Shown here: piece by piece, positions 37,101 to 49,590 of the stretch
Position numbering within the stretch: position 1 is the first letter of the stretch
Layout of the letters: each line of letters opens with the position of its first letter
Notes under the pieces: model-generated
What the model was told of the DNA's origin: nothing
Seen by the model: the letters and a program-made list of their open reading frames with translations, nothing else
The model's database searches: none
Program-made: the position numbers and the translations under genes
Assembly (NCBI RefSeq): GCF_051014685.1
Contig: NW_027478907.1
Coordinates: forward strand, 310,001-374,000
Source of the DNA: Ptiloglossa arizonensis
Lineage: Eukaryota; Arthropoda; Insecta; Hymenoptera; Colletidae
Direction: 5' to 3'
DNA: 64,000 bases

Positions 37101-37971
37101 AACGCTTGAGAAACTCAAAATTTTCGCAGTTCTGATGCTCGAAACGACTAACTAGAACGGCCTAGGGGAAAAGTACCCATACCGATGTAATCGGGCGAGT
37201 TTCTACTTTAAGATGCAACAGAAATTTTGCGGATTGGTCGATCCGTTCGCGAGATGTGGCAGTTTGGAAGTAAGAAACCCTTGAGAAACTCAAAATTTTC
37301 GCAGTTCTGATGCTCGAAACGAATGACTAGAATGGCCTAGGGGAGAAGTACGCATACCGTTGTAATCGGGCGAGTTTCTACGTTCAGATGCAACAGAAAT
37401 TTTGCGGATTGGTCAATCCGATCGCGAGATATGGCCGTTTGGATGTAAGAAACGCTTTAGAAACTCAAAATTTTCGCAGTTCTGATGCTCGAAACGAATA
37501 ACTAAGAAGGCCTAGGGGAAAAGTACGCATACCGATGTAATCGGGCGAGTTTCTACTTTCAGATGCAACGGAAATTTTGCGGATTGATCAATCCGTTCGC
37601 GAGATATGGCAGTTTGGAGATAAGAAACGCTTGAGAAACACAAAATTTTCGCAGTTCTGATGCTCGAAACGAATAACTAGAACGGCCTAGGGGAAAAGTA
37701 CCCATACCGATGTAATCGAGCGAGTTTCTACTTTAAGATGCAACAGAAATTTTGCGGATTGGTCGATCCGTTCGCGAGATATGGCCGTTTGGATGTAAGA
37801 AACGCTTGAGAAACTCAAAATTTACGCAGTTCTGATGCTCGAAACGAATAACAAGAACGACCTAGGGGAAAACTACACCTACCGTTGTAATCGGGCGAGT
37901 TTCTACTTCCAGATGCAACAGAAATTTTGCGGATTGGTCGATCCGTTCGCGAGATATGGCAGTTTGGATGA
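34122..37971 (+). repeat. 22-monomer higher-order unit, copy 1 (3,850 bp)
   Basis: Rare tracers repeat at +3,850. The tttacgcag base is at 34849, 36424 and 37824, matching 38699, 40274 and 41673. The aaccattgag motif is at 35176 and 36751, matching 39026 and 40601. The aacccttgag motif is at 34301, 35876 and 37276, matching 38151, 39726 and 41125. Inside the unit the same tracers are spaced 9, 8 and 5 monomers (1,575, 1,400 and 875 bp), so this is a nested structure: 9- and 8-monomer units were formed first and the 22-monomer block was copied later. Confidence 0.9.
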
Positions 37972-40900
37972 AAGAAACGCTTGAGAAACTCAAAATTTTC
38001 GCAGTTCTGATGCTCGAAACGAATAACTAGAACGGCCTAGGGGAAAAGTACCCATACCGATGTAATCGGGCGAGTTTCTACTTTAAGATGCAACAGAAAT
38101 TTTGCGGATTGGTCGATCCGTTCGCGAGATGTGGCAGTTTGGAAGTAAGAAACCCTTGAGAAACTCAAAATTTTCGCAGTTCTGATGCTCGAAACGAATG
38201 ACTAGAATGGCCTAGGGGAGAAGTACGCATACCGTTGTAATCGGGCGAGTTTCTACGTTCAGATGCAACAGAAATTTTGCGGATTGGTCAATCCGATCGC
38301 GAGATATGGCCGTTTGGATGTAAGAAACGCTTTAGAAACTCAAAATTTTCGCAGTTCTGATGCTCGAAACGAATAACTAAGAAGGCCTAGGGGAAAAGTA
38401 CGCATACCGATGTAATCGGGCGAGTTTCTACTTTCAGATGCAACGGAAATTTTGCGGATTGATCAATCCGTTCGCGAGATATGGCAGTTTGGAGATAAGA
38501 AACGCTTGAGAAACACAAAATTTTCGCAGTTCTGATGCTCGAAACGAATAACTAGAACGGCCTAGGGGAAAAGTACCCATACCGATGTAATCGAGCGAGT
38601 TTCTACTTTAAGATGCAACAGAAATTTTGCGGATTGGTCGATCCGTTCGCGAGATATGGCCGTTTGGATGTAAGAAACGCTTGAGAAACTCAAAATTTAC
38701 GCAGTTCTGATGCTCGAAACGAATAACAAGAACGACCTAGGGGAAAACTACACCTACCGTTGTAATCGGGCGAGTTTCTACTTCCAGATGCAACAGAAAT
38801 TTTGCGGATTGGTCGATCCGTTCGCGAGATATGGCAGTTTGGATGAAAGAAACGCTTGAGAAACTCAAAATTTTCGCAGTTCTGATGCTCGAAACGAATA
38901 ACTAGAACGGCCTAGGGGAAAAGTACCCATACCGATGTAATCGGGCGAGTTTCTACTTTAAGATGCAACAGAAATTTTGCGGATTGGTCGATCCGTTCGC
39001 GAGATATGGCAGTTTGGAAGTAAGAAACCATTGAGAAACTCAAAATTTTCGCAGTTCTGATGCTCGAAACGAATGACTAGAACGGCCTAGGGGAAAAGTG
39101 CGCATACCGTTGTAATCGGGCGAGTTTCTACTTTCAGATGCAACAGAAATTTTGCGGATTGGTCAATCCGTTTGCGAGATGTGGCGGTTTGGACGTAAGA
39201 AACGTTTGAGAAACTCAAATTTTCGCAGTTCTGATGCTCGAAACGAATAACTAGAACGGCCTAGGGGAAAAGTGCCCATACCGATGTAATCGGGCGAGTT
39301 TCTACTTTAAGATGCAACAGAAATTTTGCGGATTGGTCAATCCGTTTGCGAGATGTGGCAGTTTGGACGTAAGAAACGCTTGAGAAACTCAAAATTTTCG
39401 CAGTTCTGATGCTCGAAACGACTAACTAGAACGGCCTAGGGGAAAAGTACCCATACCGATGTAATCGGGCGAGTTTCTACTTTAAGATGCAACAGAAATT
39501 TTGCGGATTGGTCAATCCGTTTGCGAGATGTGGCAGTTTGGACGTAAGAAACGCTTGAGAAACTCAAAATTTTCGCAGTTCTGATGCTCGAAACGAATAA
39601 CTAGAACGGCCTAGGGGGAAAAGTACCCATACCGATGTAATCGGGCGAGTTTCTACTTTAAGATGCAACAGAAATTTTGCGGATTGGTCGATCCGTTCGC
39701 GAGATGTGGCAGTTTGGAAGTAAGAAACCCTTGAGAAACTCAAAATTTTCGCAGTTCTGATGCTCGAAACGAATGACTAGAATGGCCTAGGGGAGAAGTA
39801 CGCATACCGTTGTAATCGGGCGAGTTTCTACGTTCAGATGCAACAGAAATTTTGCGGATTGGTCAATCCGATCGCGAGATATGGCCGTTTGGATGTAAGA
39901 AACGCTTTAGAAACTCAAAATTTTCGCAGTTCTGATGCTCGAAACGAATAACTAAGAAGGCCTAGGGGAAAAGTACGCATACCGATGTAATCGGGCGAGT
40001 TTCTACTTTCAGATGCAACGGAAATTTTGCGGATTGATCAATCCGTTCGCGAGATATGGCAGTTTGGAGATAAGAAACGCTTGAGAAACACAAAATTTTC
40101 GCAGTTCTGATGCTCGAAACGAATAACTAGAACGGCCTAGGGGAAAAGTACCCATACCGATGTAATCGAGCGAGTTTCTACTTTAAGATGCAACAGAAAT
40201 TTTGCGGATTGGTCGATCCGTTCGCGAGATATGGCCGTTTGGATGTAAGAAACGCTTGAGAAACTCAAAATTTACGCAGTTCTGATGCTCGAAACGAATA
40301 ACAAGAACGACCTAGGGGAAAACTACACCTACCGTTGTAATCGGGCGAGTTTCTACTTCCAGATGCAACAGAAATTTTGCGGATTGGTCGATCCGTTCGC
40401 GAGATATGGCAGTTTGGATGAAAGAAACGCTTGAGAAACTCAAAATTTTCGCAGTTCTGATGCTCGAAACGAATAACTAGAACGGCCTAGGGGAAAAGTA
40501 CCCATACCGATGTAATCGGGCGAGTTTCTACTTTAAGATGCAACAGAAATTTTGCGGATTGGTCGATCCGTTCGCGAGATATGGCAGTTTGGAAGTAAGA
40601 AACCATTGAGAAACTCAAAATTTTCGCAGTTCTGATGCTCGAAACGAATGACTAGAACGGCCTAGGGGAAAAGTGCGCATACCGTTGTAATCGGGCGAGT
40701 TTCTACTTTCAGATGCAACAGAAATTTTGCGGATTGGTCAATCCGTTTGCGAGATGTGGCGGTTTGGACGTAAGAAACGTTTGAGAAACTCAAAATTTTC
40801 GCAGTTCTGATGCTCGAAACGAATAACTAGAACGGCCTAGGGAAAAGTGCCCATACCGATGTAATCGGGCGAGTTTCTACTTTAAGATGCAACAGAAATT

Positions 40901-41820
40901 TTGCGGATTGGTCAATCCGTTTGCGAGATGTGGCAGTTTGGACGTAAGAAACGCTTGAGAAACTCAAAATTTTCGCAGTTCTGATGCTCGAAACGACTAA
41001 CTAGAACGGCCTAGGGGAAAAGTACCCATACCGATGTAATCGGGCGAGTTTCTACTTTAAGATGCAACAGAAATTTTGCGGATTGGTCGATCCGTTCGCG
41101 AGATGTGGCAGTTTGGAAGTAAGAAACCCTTGAGAAACTCAAAATTTTCGCAGTTCTGATGCTCGAAACGAATGACTAGAATGGCCTAGGGGAGAAGTAC
41201 GCATACCGTTGTAATCGGGCGAGTTTCTACGTTCAGATGCAACAGAAATTTTGCGGATTGGTCAATCCGATCGCGAGATATGGCCGTTTGGATGTAAGAA
41301 ACGCTTTAGAAACTCAAAATTTTCGCAGTTCTGATGCTCGAAACGAATAACTAAGAAGGCCTAGGGGAAAAGTACGCATACCGATGTAATCGGGCGAGTT
41401 TCTACTTTCAGATGCAACGGAAATTTTGCGGATTGATCAATCCGTTCGCGAGATATGGCAGTTTGGAGATAAGAAACGCTTGAGAAACACAAAATTTTCG
41501 CAGTTCTGATGCTCGAAACGAATAACTAGAACGGCCTAGGGGAAAAGTACCCATACCGATGTAATCGAGCGAGTTTCTACTTTAAGATGCAACAGAAATT
41601 TTGCGGATTGGTCGATCCGTTCGCGAGATATGGCCGTTTGGATGTAAGAAACGCTTGAGAAACTCAAAATTTACGCAGTTCTGATGCTCGAAACGAATAA
41701 CAAGAACGACCTAGGGGAAAACTACACCTACCGTTGTAATCGGGCGAGTTTCTACTTCCAGATGCAACAGAAATTTTGCGGATTGGTCGATCCGTTCGCG
41801 AGATATGGCAGTTTGGATGA
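37972..41820 (+). repeat. 22-monomer higher-order unit, copy 2 (about 3,849 bp)
   Basis: Near-identical tandem partner of 34122-37971. I saw three 1-base length differences: loss of A near 39218, gain of G near 39614 and loss of G near 40841. I saw no substitution in the lines compared. It ends near 41820, after which unrelated variant order resumes (aatgactag with gtgcgcat). Confidence 0.9.
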
Positions 41821-42399
41821 AAGAAACGCTTGAGAAACTCAAAATTTTCGCAGTTCTGATGCTCGAAACGAATGACTAGAACGGCCTAGGGGAAAAGTGC
41901 GCATACCGTTGTAATCGGGCGAGTTTCTACTTTCAGATGCAACAGAAATTTTGCGGATTGATCAATCCGTTCGCGAGATATGGCAGTTTGGAGATAAGAA
42001 ACGCTTGAGAAACTCAAAATTTTCGCAGTTCTGATGCTCGAAACGAATGACTAGAATGGCCTAGGGGAGAAGTACGCATACCGTTGTAATCGGGCGAGTT
42101 TCTACTTTCAGATGCAACAGAAATTTTGCGGATTGATCAATCCGTTCGCGAGATATGGCAGTTTGGAGATAAGAAACGCTTGAGAAACTCAAAATTTTCG
42201 CAGTTCTGATGCTCGAAACGGATGACTAGAACGGACTAGGGGAGAAGTACGCATACCGTTGTAATCGAGGGAGTTTCTACTTTCAGATGCAACAGAAATT
42301 ATGCGGATTGGTCAATCCGTTCGCGAGATATGGCAGTTTGGAGGTAAGAAACGCTTGAGGAACTCAAAATTTTCGCAGTTCTGATGCTCGAAACGAATA

Positions 42400-43799
42400 A
42401 CTAGAACGGCCTAGGGGAAAACTACACATACCGTTGTAATCGGGCGAGTTTCTACTTTCAGATGCAACAGAAATTTTGCGGATTGATCAATCCGTTCGCG
42501 AGATATTGCAGTTTGGAGGTAAGAAACGCTTGAGAAACTCAAAATTTTCGCAGTTCTGATGCTCGAAACGAATAACTAGAACGGTCTAGGGGAAAAGTGC
42601 GCATACTGTTGTAATCGGGCGAGTTTCTACTTTCAGATGCAACAGAAATTTTGCGGATTGATCAATACGTTCGCGAGATATGGCAGTTTGGAGATAAGAA
42701 ACGCTTTAGAAACTAAAAATTTTCGCAGTTCTGATGCTCGAAACGAATAACTAGAACGGCCCAGGGGAAAAGTGCGCATACCGTTGTAATCGGGCGAGTT
42801 TCTACTTTCAAATGCAACAGAAATTTTGCGGATTGGTCAATCCGTTCGCGAGATATGGCAGTTTGGACGTAAGAAACTCTTGAGAAACTCAAAATTTTCG
42901 CAGTTCTGATGCTCGAAACGAATAACTAGAACGGCCTAGGGGAAAACTACACATACCGTTGTAATCGGGCGAGTCTCTACTTTCAGATGCAACAGAAATT
43001 TTGCGGATTGGTCAATCCGTTCGCGAGATATGGCAGTTTGGATGTAAGAAACGCTTGAGAAACTCAAAATTTTCGCAGTTCTGATGCTCGAAACGAATGA
43101 CTAGAACGGCCTAGGGGAAAACTACACATACCGTTGTAATCGGGCGAGTTTCTACTTTCAGATGCAACAGAAATTTTGCGGATTGATCAATCCGTTCGCG
43201 AGATATTGCAGTTTGGAGGTAAGAAACGCTTGAGAAACTCAAAATTTTCGCAGTTCTGATGCTCGAAACGAATAACTAGAACGGCCTAGGGGAAAAGTGC
43301 GCATACTGTTGTAATCGGGCGAGTTTCTACTTTCAGATGCAACAGAAATTTTGCGGATTGATCAATCCGTTCGCGAGATATGGCAGTTTGGAGATAAGAA
43401 ACGCTTTAGAAACTAAAAATTTTCGCAGTTCTGATGCTCGAAACGAATAACTAGAACGGCCCAGGGGAAAAGTGCGCATACCGTTGTAATCGGGCGAGTT
43501 TCTACTTTCAAATGCAACAGAAATTTTGCGGATTGGTCAATCCGTTCGCGAGATATGGCAGTTTGGACGTAAGAAACGCTTGAGAAACTCAAAATTTTCG
43601 CAGTTCTGATGCTCGAAACGAATAACTAGAACGGCCTAGGGGAAAACTACACATACCGTTGTAATCGGGCGAGTCTCTACTTTCAGATGCAACAGAAATT
43701 TTGCGGATTGGTCAATCCGTTCGCGAGATATGGCAGTTTGGATGTAAGAAACGCTTGAGAAACTCAAAATTTTCGCAGTTCTGATGCTCGAAACGAATA
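42400..43799 (+). repeat. Two tandem 4-monomer units (700 bp each)
   Basis: Units at 42400-43099 and 43100-43799. Order: aactacacat copy with gatattgcag, gcatactgttg copy, aactaaaaatt P-type copy (42711 and 43411), then gagtctctac copy. Private changes in the first unit are acggtctagg, atcaatacg and aaactcttgag. Confidence 0.85.
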
Positions 43800-44150
43800 A
43801 CTAGAACTGCCTAGGGGAAAACTACACATACCGTTGCAGTCGGGCGAGTTTCTACTTTCAGATACAACAGAAATTTTGCGGATTGGTCAATCCGTTTGCG
43901 AGATGTGGCAGTTTGGACGTAAGAAACGCTTGAGAAACTCAAAATTTTCGCAGTTCTGATGCTCGAAACGAATAACTAGAACGGCCTAGGGGAAAAGTAC
44001 CCATACCGATGTAATCGGGCGAGTTTCTACTTTAAGATGCAACAGAAATTTTGCGGATTGGTCGATCCGTTCGCGAGATATGGCAGTTTGGAAGTAAGAA
44101 ACCCTTGAGAAACTCAAAATTTTCGCAGTTCTGATGCTCGAAACGAATGA
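43100..44150 (+). repeat. 1.05-kb block copied at 45200-46250 and 51323-52370
   Basis: A 4-monomer unit followed by aactgcctagg with ttgcagtcgg (43806, 45906, 52029), then a gtacccat copy and aacccttgag. The first two copies are 2,100 bases (12 monomers) apart. The third is 6,123 bases farther on (35 monomers less 2). The two missing bases correspond to losses near 49837 and 50000. Confidence 0.75.
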
Positions 44151-45199
44151 CTAGAACGGCCTAGGGGAAAAGTGCGCATACCGTTGTAATCGGGCGAGTT
44201 TCTACTTTCAGATGCAACAGAAATTTTGCGGATTGGTCAATCCGTTTGCGAGATGTGGCGGTTTGGACGTAAGAAACGTTTGAGAAACTCAAAATTTTCG
44301 CAGTTCTGATGCTCGAAACGAATAACTAGAACGGCCTAGGGGAAAAGTACCCATACCGATGTAATCGGGCGAGTTTCTACTTTAAGATGCAACAGAAATT
44401 TTGCGGATTGGTCGATCCGTTCGCGAGATATGGCAGTTTGGAAGTAAGAAACCCTTGAGAAACTCAAAATTTTCGCAGTTCTGATGCTCGAAACGAATAA
44501 CTAAGAAGGCCTAGGGGAAGAGTACGCATACCGATGTAATCCGGCGAGTTTCTACTTTCAGATGCAACGGAAATTTTGCGGATTGATCAATCCGTTCGCG
44601 AGATATGGCCGTTTGGATGTAAGAAACGCTTTAGAAACTCAAAATTTTCGCAGTTCTGATGCTCGAAACGAATAACTAAGAAGGCCTAGGGGAAAAGTAC
44701 GCATACCGATGTAATCGGGCGAGTTTCTACTTTCAGATGCAACGGAAATTTTGCGGATTGATCAATCCGTTCGCGAGATATGGCAGTTTGGAGATAAGAA
44801 ACGCTTGAGAAACACAAAATTTTCGCAGTTCTGATGCTCGAAACGAATAACTAGAACGGCCTAGGGGAAAAGTGCGCATACTGTTGTAATCGGGCGAGTT
44901 TCTACTTTCAGATGCAACAGAAATTTTGCGGATTGATCAATCCGTTCGCGAGATATGGCAGTTTGGAGATAAGAAACGCTTTAGAAACTCAAAATTTACG
45001 CAGTTCTGATGCTCGAAACGAATAACAAGAACGACCTAGGGGAAAACTACACCTACCGTTGTAATCGGGCGAGTTTCTACTTCCAGATGCAACAGAAATT
45101 TTGCGGATTGGTCGATCCGTTCGCGAGATATGGCAGTTTGGATGAAAGAAACGCTTGAGAAACTCAAAATTTTCGCAGTTCTGATGCTCGAAACGAATG

Positions 45200-46250
45200 A
45201 CTAGAACGGCCTAGGGGAAAACTACACATACCGTTGTAATCGGGCGAGTCTCTACTTTCAGATGCAACAGAAATTTTGCGGATTGATCAATCCGTTCGCG
45301 AGATATTGCAGTTTGGAGGTAAGAAACGCTTGAGAAACTCAAAATTTTCGCAGTTCTGATGCTCGAAACGAATAACTAGAACGGCCTAGGGGAAAAGTGC
45401 GCATACTGTTGTAATCGGGCGAGTTTCTACTTTCAGATGCAACAGAAATTTTGCGGATTGATCAATCCGTTCGCGAGATATGGCAGTTTGGAGATAAGAA
45501 ACGCTTTAGAAACTAAAAATTTTCGCAGTTCTGATGCTCGAAACGAATAACTAGAACGGCCCAGGGGAAAAGTGCGCATACCGTTGTAATCGGGCGAGTT
45601 TCTACTTTCAAATGCAACAGAAATTTTGCGGATTGGTCAATCCGTTCGCGAGATATGGCAGTTTGGACGTAAGAAACGCTTGAGAAACTCAAAATTTTCG
45701 CAGTTCTGATGCTCGAAACGAATAACTAGAACGGCCTAGGGGAAAACTACACATACCGTTGTAATCGGGCGAGTCTCTACTTTCAGATGCAACAGAAATT
45801 TTGCGGATTGGTCAATCCGTTCGCGAGATATGGCAGTTTGGATGTAAGAAACGCTTGAGAAACTCAAAATTTTCGCAGTTCTGATGCTCGAAACGAATAA
45901 CTAGAACTGCCTAGGGGAAAACTACACATACCGTTGCAGTCGGGCGAGTTTCTACTTTCAGATACAACAGAAATTTTGCGGATTGGTCAATCCGTTTGCG
46001 AGATGTGGCAGTTTGGACGTAAGAAACGCTTGAGAAACTCAAAATTTTCGCAGTTCTGATGCTCGAAACGAATAACTAGAACGGCCTAGGGGAAAAGTAC
46101 CCATACCGATGTAATCGGGCGAGTTTCTACTTTAAGATGCAACAGAAATTTTGCGGATTGGTCGATCCGTTCGCGAGATATGGCAGTTTGGAAGTAAGAA
46201 ACCCTTGAGAAACTCAAAATTTTCGCAGTTCTGATGCTCGAAACGAATAA
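45200..46250 (+). repeat. 1.05-kb block, second copy
   Basis: Partner of 43100-44150 with cgagtctct in place of cgagtttct in its first monomer. After 46250 it continues into aactaagaagg and gaaacacaaa copies that resemble 52.9-53.6 kb. Confidence 0.75.
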
Positions 46251-47652
46251 CTAAGAAGGCCTAGGGGAAAAGTACGCATACCGATGTAATCCGGCGAGTT
46301 TCTACTTTCAGATGCAACGGAAATTTTGCGGATTGATCAATCCGTTCGCGAGATATGGCAGTTTGGAGATAAGAAACGCTTGAGAAACACAAAATTTTCG
46401 CAGTTCTGATGCTCGAAACGAATGACTAGAACGGACTAGGGGAGAAGTACGCATACCGTTGCAATCGGGCGAGTTTCTACTTTCAGATACAACAGAAATT
46501 TTGCGGATTGGTCAATCCGTTTGCGAGATGTGGCGGTTTGGACGTAAGAAACGCTTGAGAAACTCAAAATTTTCGCAGTTCTGATGCTCGAAACGAATAA
46601 CTAGAACGGCCTAGGGGAAAAGTACCCATACCGATGTAATCGAGCGAGTTTCTACTTTAAGATGCAACAGAAATTTTGCGGATTGGTCGATCCGTTCGCG
46701 AGATATGGCCGTTTGGATGTAAGAAACGCTTGAGAAACTCAAAATTTGCGCAGTTCTGATGCTCGAAACGAATAACAAGAACGACCTAGGGGAAAACTAC
46801 ACCTACCGTTGTAATCGGGCGAGTTTCTACTTTCAGATGCAACAGAAATTTTGCGGATTGGTCGATCCGTTCGCGAGATATGGCAGTTTGGATGAAAGAA
46901 ACGCTTGAGAAACTCAAAATTTTCGCAGTTCTGATGCTCGAAACGAATGACTAGAACGGCCTAGGGGAAAAGTGCGCATACCGTTGTAATCGGGCGAGTT
47001 TCTACTTTCAGATGCAACAGAAATTTTGCGGATTGATCAATCCGTTCGCGAGATATGGCAGTTTGGAGATAAGAAACGCTTGAGAAACTCAAAATTTTCG
47101 CAGTTCTGATGCTCGAAACGAATAACTAGAACGGCCTAGGGGAAAACTACACATACCGTTGTAATCGGGCGAGTTTCTACTTTCAGATGCAACAGAAATT
47201 TTGCGGATTGATCAATCCGTTCGCGAGATATGGCAGTTTGGAGATAAGAAACGCTTGAGAAACTCAAAATTTTCGCAGTTCTGATGCTCGAAACGAATGA
47301 CTAGAATGGCCTAGGGGAGAAGTACGCATACCGTTGTAATCGGGCGAGTTTCTACTTTCAGATGCAACAGAAATTTTGCGGATTGATCAATCCGTTCGCG
47401 AGATATGGCAGTTTGGAGATAAGAAACGCTTGAGAAACTCAAAATTTTCGCAGTTCTGATGCTCGAAACGAATGACTAGAACGGACTAGGGGAGAAGTAC
47501 GCATACCGTTGTAATCGAGCGAGTTTCTACTTTCAGATGCAACAGAAATTATGCGGATTGGTCAATCCGTTCGCGAGATATGGCAGTTTGGAGGTAAGAA
47601 ACGCTTGAGGAACTCAAAATTTTCGCAGTTCTGATGCTCGAAACGAATAACT

Positions 47653-49590
47653 AGAACGGCCTAGGGGAAAACTACACATACCGTTGTAATCGGGCGAGTT
47701 TCTACTTTCAGATGCAACAGAAATTTTGCGGATTGATCAATCCGTTCGCGAGATATTGCAGTTTGGAGGTAAGAAACGCTTGAGAAACTCAAAATTTTCG
47801 CAGTTCTGATGCTCGAAACGAATAACTAGAACGGCCTAGGGGAAAAGTGCGCATACTGTTGTAATCGGGCGAGTTTCTACTTTCAGATGCAACAGAAATT
47901 TTGCGGATTGATCAATCCGTTCGCGAGATATGGCAGTTTGGAGATAAGAAACGCTTTAGAAACTAAAAATTTTCGCAGTTCTGATGCTCGAAACGAATAA
48001 CTAGAACGGCCCAGGGGAAAAGTGCGCATACCGTTGTAATCGGGCGAGTTTCTACTTTCAAATGCAACAGAAATTTTGCGGATTGGTCAATCCGTTCGCG
48101 AGATATGGCAGTTTGGACGTAAGAAACGCTTGAGAAACTCAAAATTTTCGCAGTTCTGATGCTCGAAACGAATAACTAGAACGGCCTAGGGGAAAACTAC
48201 ACATACCGTTGTAATCGGGCGAGTCTCTACTTTCAGATGCAACAGAAATTTTGAGGATTGGTCAATCCGTTCGCGAGATATGGCAGTTTGGATGTAAGAA
48301 ACGCTTGAGAAACTCAAAATTTTCGCAGTTCTGATGCTCGAAACGAATGACTAGAACGGCCTAGGGGAAAACTACACATACCGTTGTAATCGGGCGAGTT
48401 TCTACTTTCAGATGCAACAGAAATTTTGCGGATTGATCAATCCGTTCGCGGGATATTGAAGTTTGGAGGTAAGAAACGCTTGAGAAACTCAAAATTTTCG
48501 CAGTTCTGATGCTCGAAACGAATAACTAGAACGGCCTAGGGGAAAAGTGCGCATACCGTTGTAATCGGGCGAGTTTCTACTTTCAGATGCAACAGAAATT
48601 TTGCGGATTGATCAATCCGTTCGCGAGATATGGCAGTTTGGAGATAAGAAACGCTTTAGAAACTAAAAATTTTCGCAGTTCTGATGCTCGAAACGAATAA
48701 CTAGAACGGCCCAGGGGAAAAGTGCGCATACCGTTGTAATCGGGCGAGTTTCTACTTTCAAATGCAACAGAAATTTTGCGGATTGGTCAATCCGTTCGCG
48801 AGATATGGCAGTTTGGACGTAAGAAACGCTTGAGAAACTCAAAATTTTCGCAGTTCTGATGCTCGAAACGAATAACTAGAACGGCCTAGGGGAAAACTAC
48901 ACATACCGTTGTAATCGGGCGAGTCTCTACTTTCAGATGCAACAGAAATTTTGAGGATTGGTCAATCCGTTCGCGAGATATGGCAGTTTGGATGTAAGAA
49001 ACGCTTGAGAAACTCAAAATTTTCGCAGTTCTGATGCTCGAAACGAATGACTAGAACGGCCTAGGGGAAAACTACACATACCGTTGTAATCGGGCGAGTT
49101 TCTACTTTCAGATGCAACAGAAATTTTGCGGATTGATCAATCCGTTCGCGGGATATTGAAGTTTGGAGGTAAGAAACGCTTGAGAAACTCAAAATTTTCG
49201 CAGTTCTGATGCTCGAAACGAATAACTAGAACGGCCTAGGGGAAAAGTGCGCATACTGTTGTAATCGGGCGAGTTTCTACTTTCAGATGCAACAGAAATT
49301 TTGCGGATTGATCAATCCGTTCGCGAGATATGGCAGTTTGGAGATAAGAAACGCTTTAGAAACTAAAAATTTTCGCAGTTCTGATGCTCGAAACGAATAA
49401 CTAGAACGGCCCAGGGGAAAAGTGCGCATACCGTTGTAATCGGGCGAGTTTCTACTTTCAAATGCAACAGAAATTTTGCGGATTGGTCAATCCGTTCGCG
49501 AGATATGGCAGTTTGGACGTAAGAAACGCTTGAGAAACTCAAAATTTTCGCAGTTCTGATGCTCGAAACGAATAACTAGAACGGCCTAGG
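47653..49590 (+). repeat. 4-monomer units, 2.75 tandem copies
   Basis: Units at 47653-48352, 48353-49052 and 49053-49590 (partial). The aactaaaaat tracer is at 47961, 48661 and 49361, exactly 700 apart. The rarer gggatattgaag is only in units 2 and 3 (48451, 49151), and ttgaggattggtcaatcc only in units 1 and 2 (48251, 48951). This pattern fits stepwise unequal exchange with a unit boundary between those markers. Confidence 0.85.

Larger units (their letters stand above)
33056..42700 (+). repeat. Array domain lacking P-class monomers
   Basis: The cccagg marker is present near 32960 and next near 42760, with none between by eye. C-class copies with ctttaagatg and gtacccat dominate, with aactaagaagg, aacaagaacgacc and gatcgcgag variants. 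It also lacks the chance minus-strand open frames seen elsewhere, because those depend on P-class copies. It looks like a separately homogenised segment. Confidence 0.75.
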
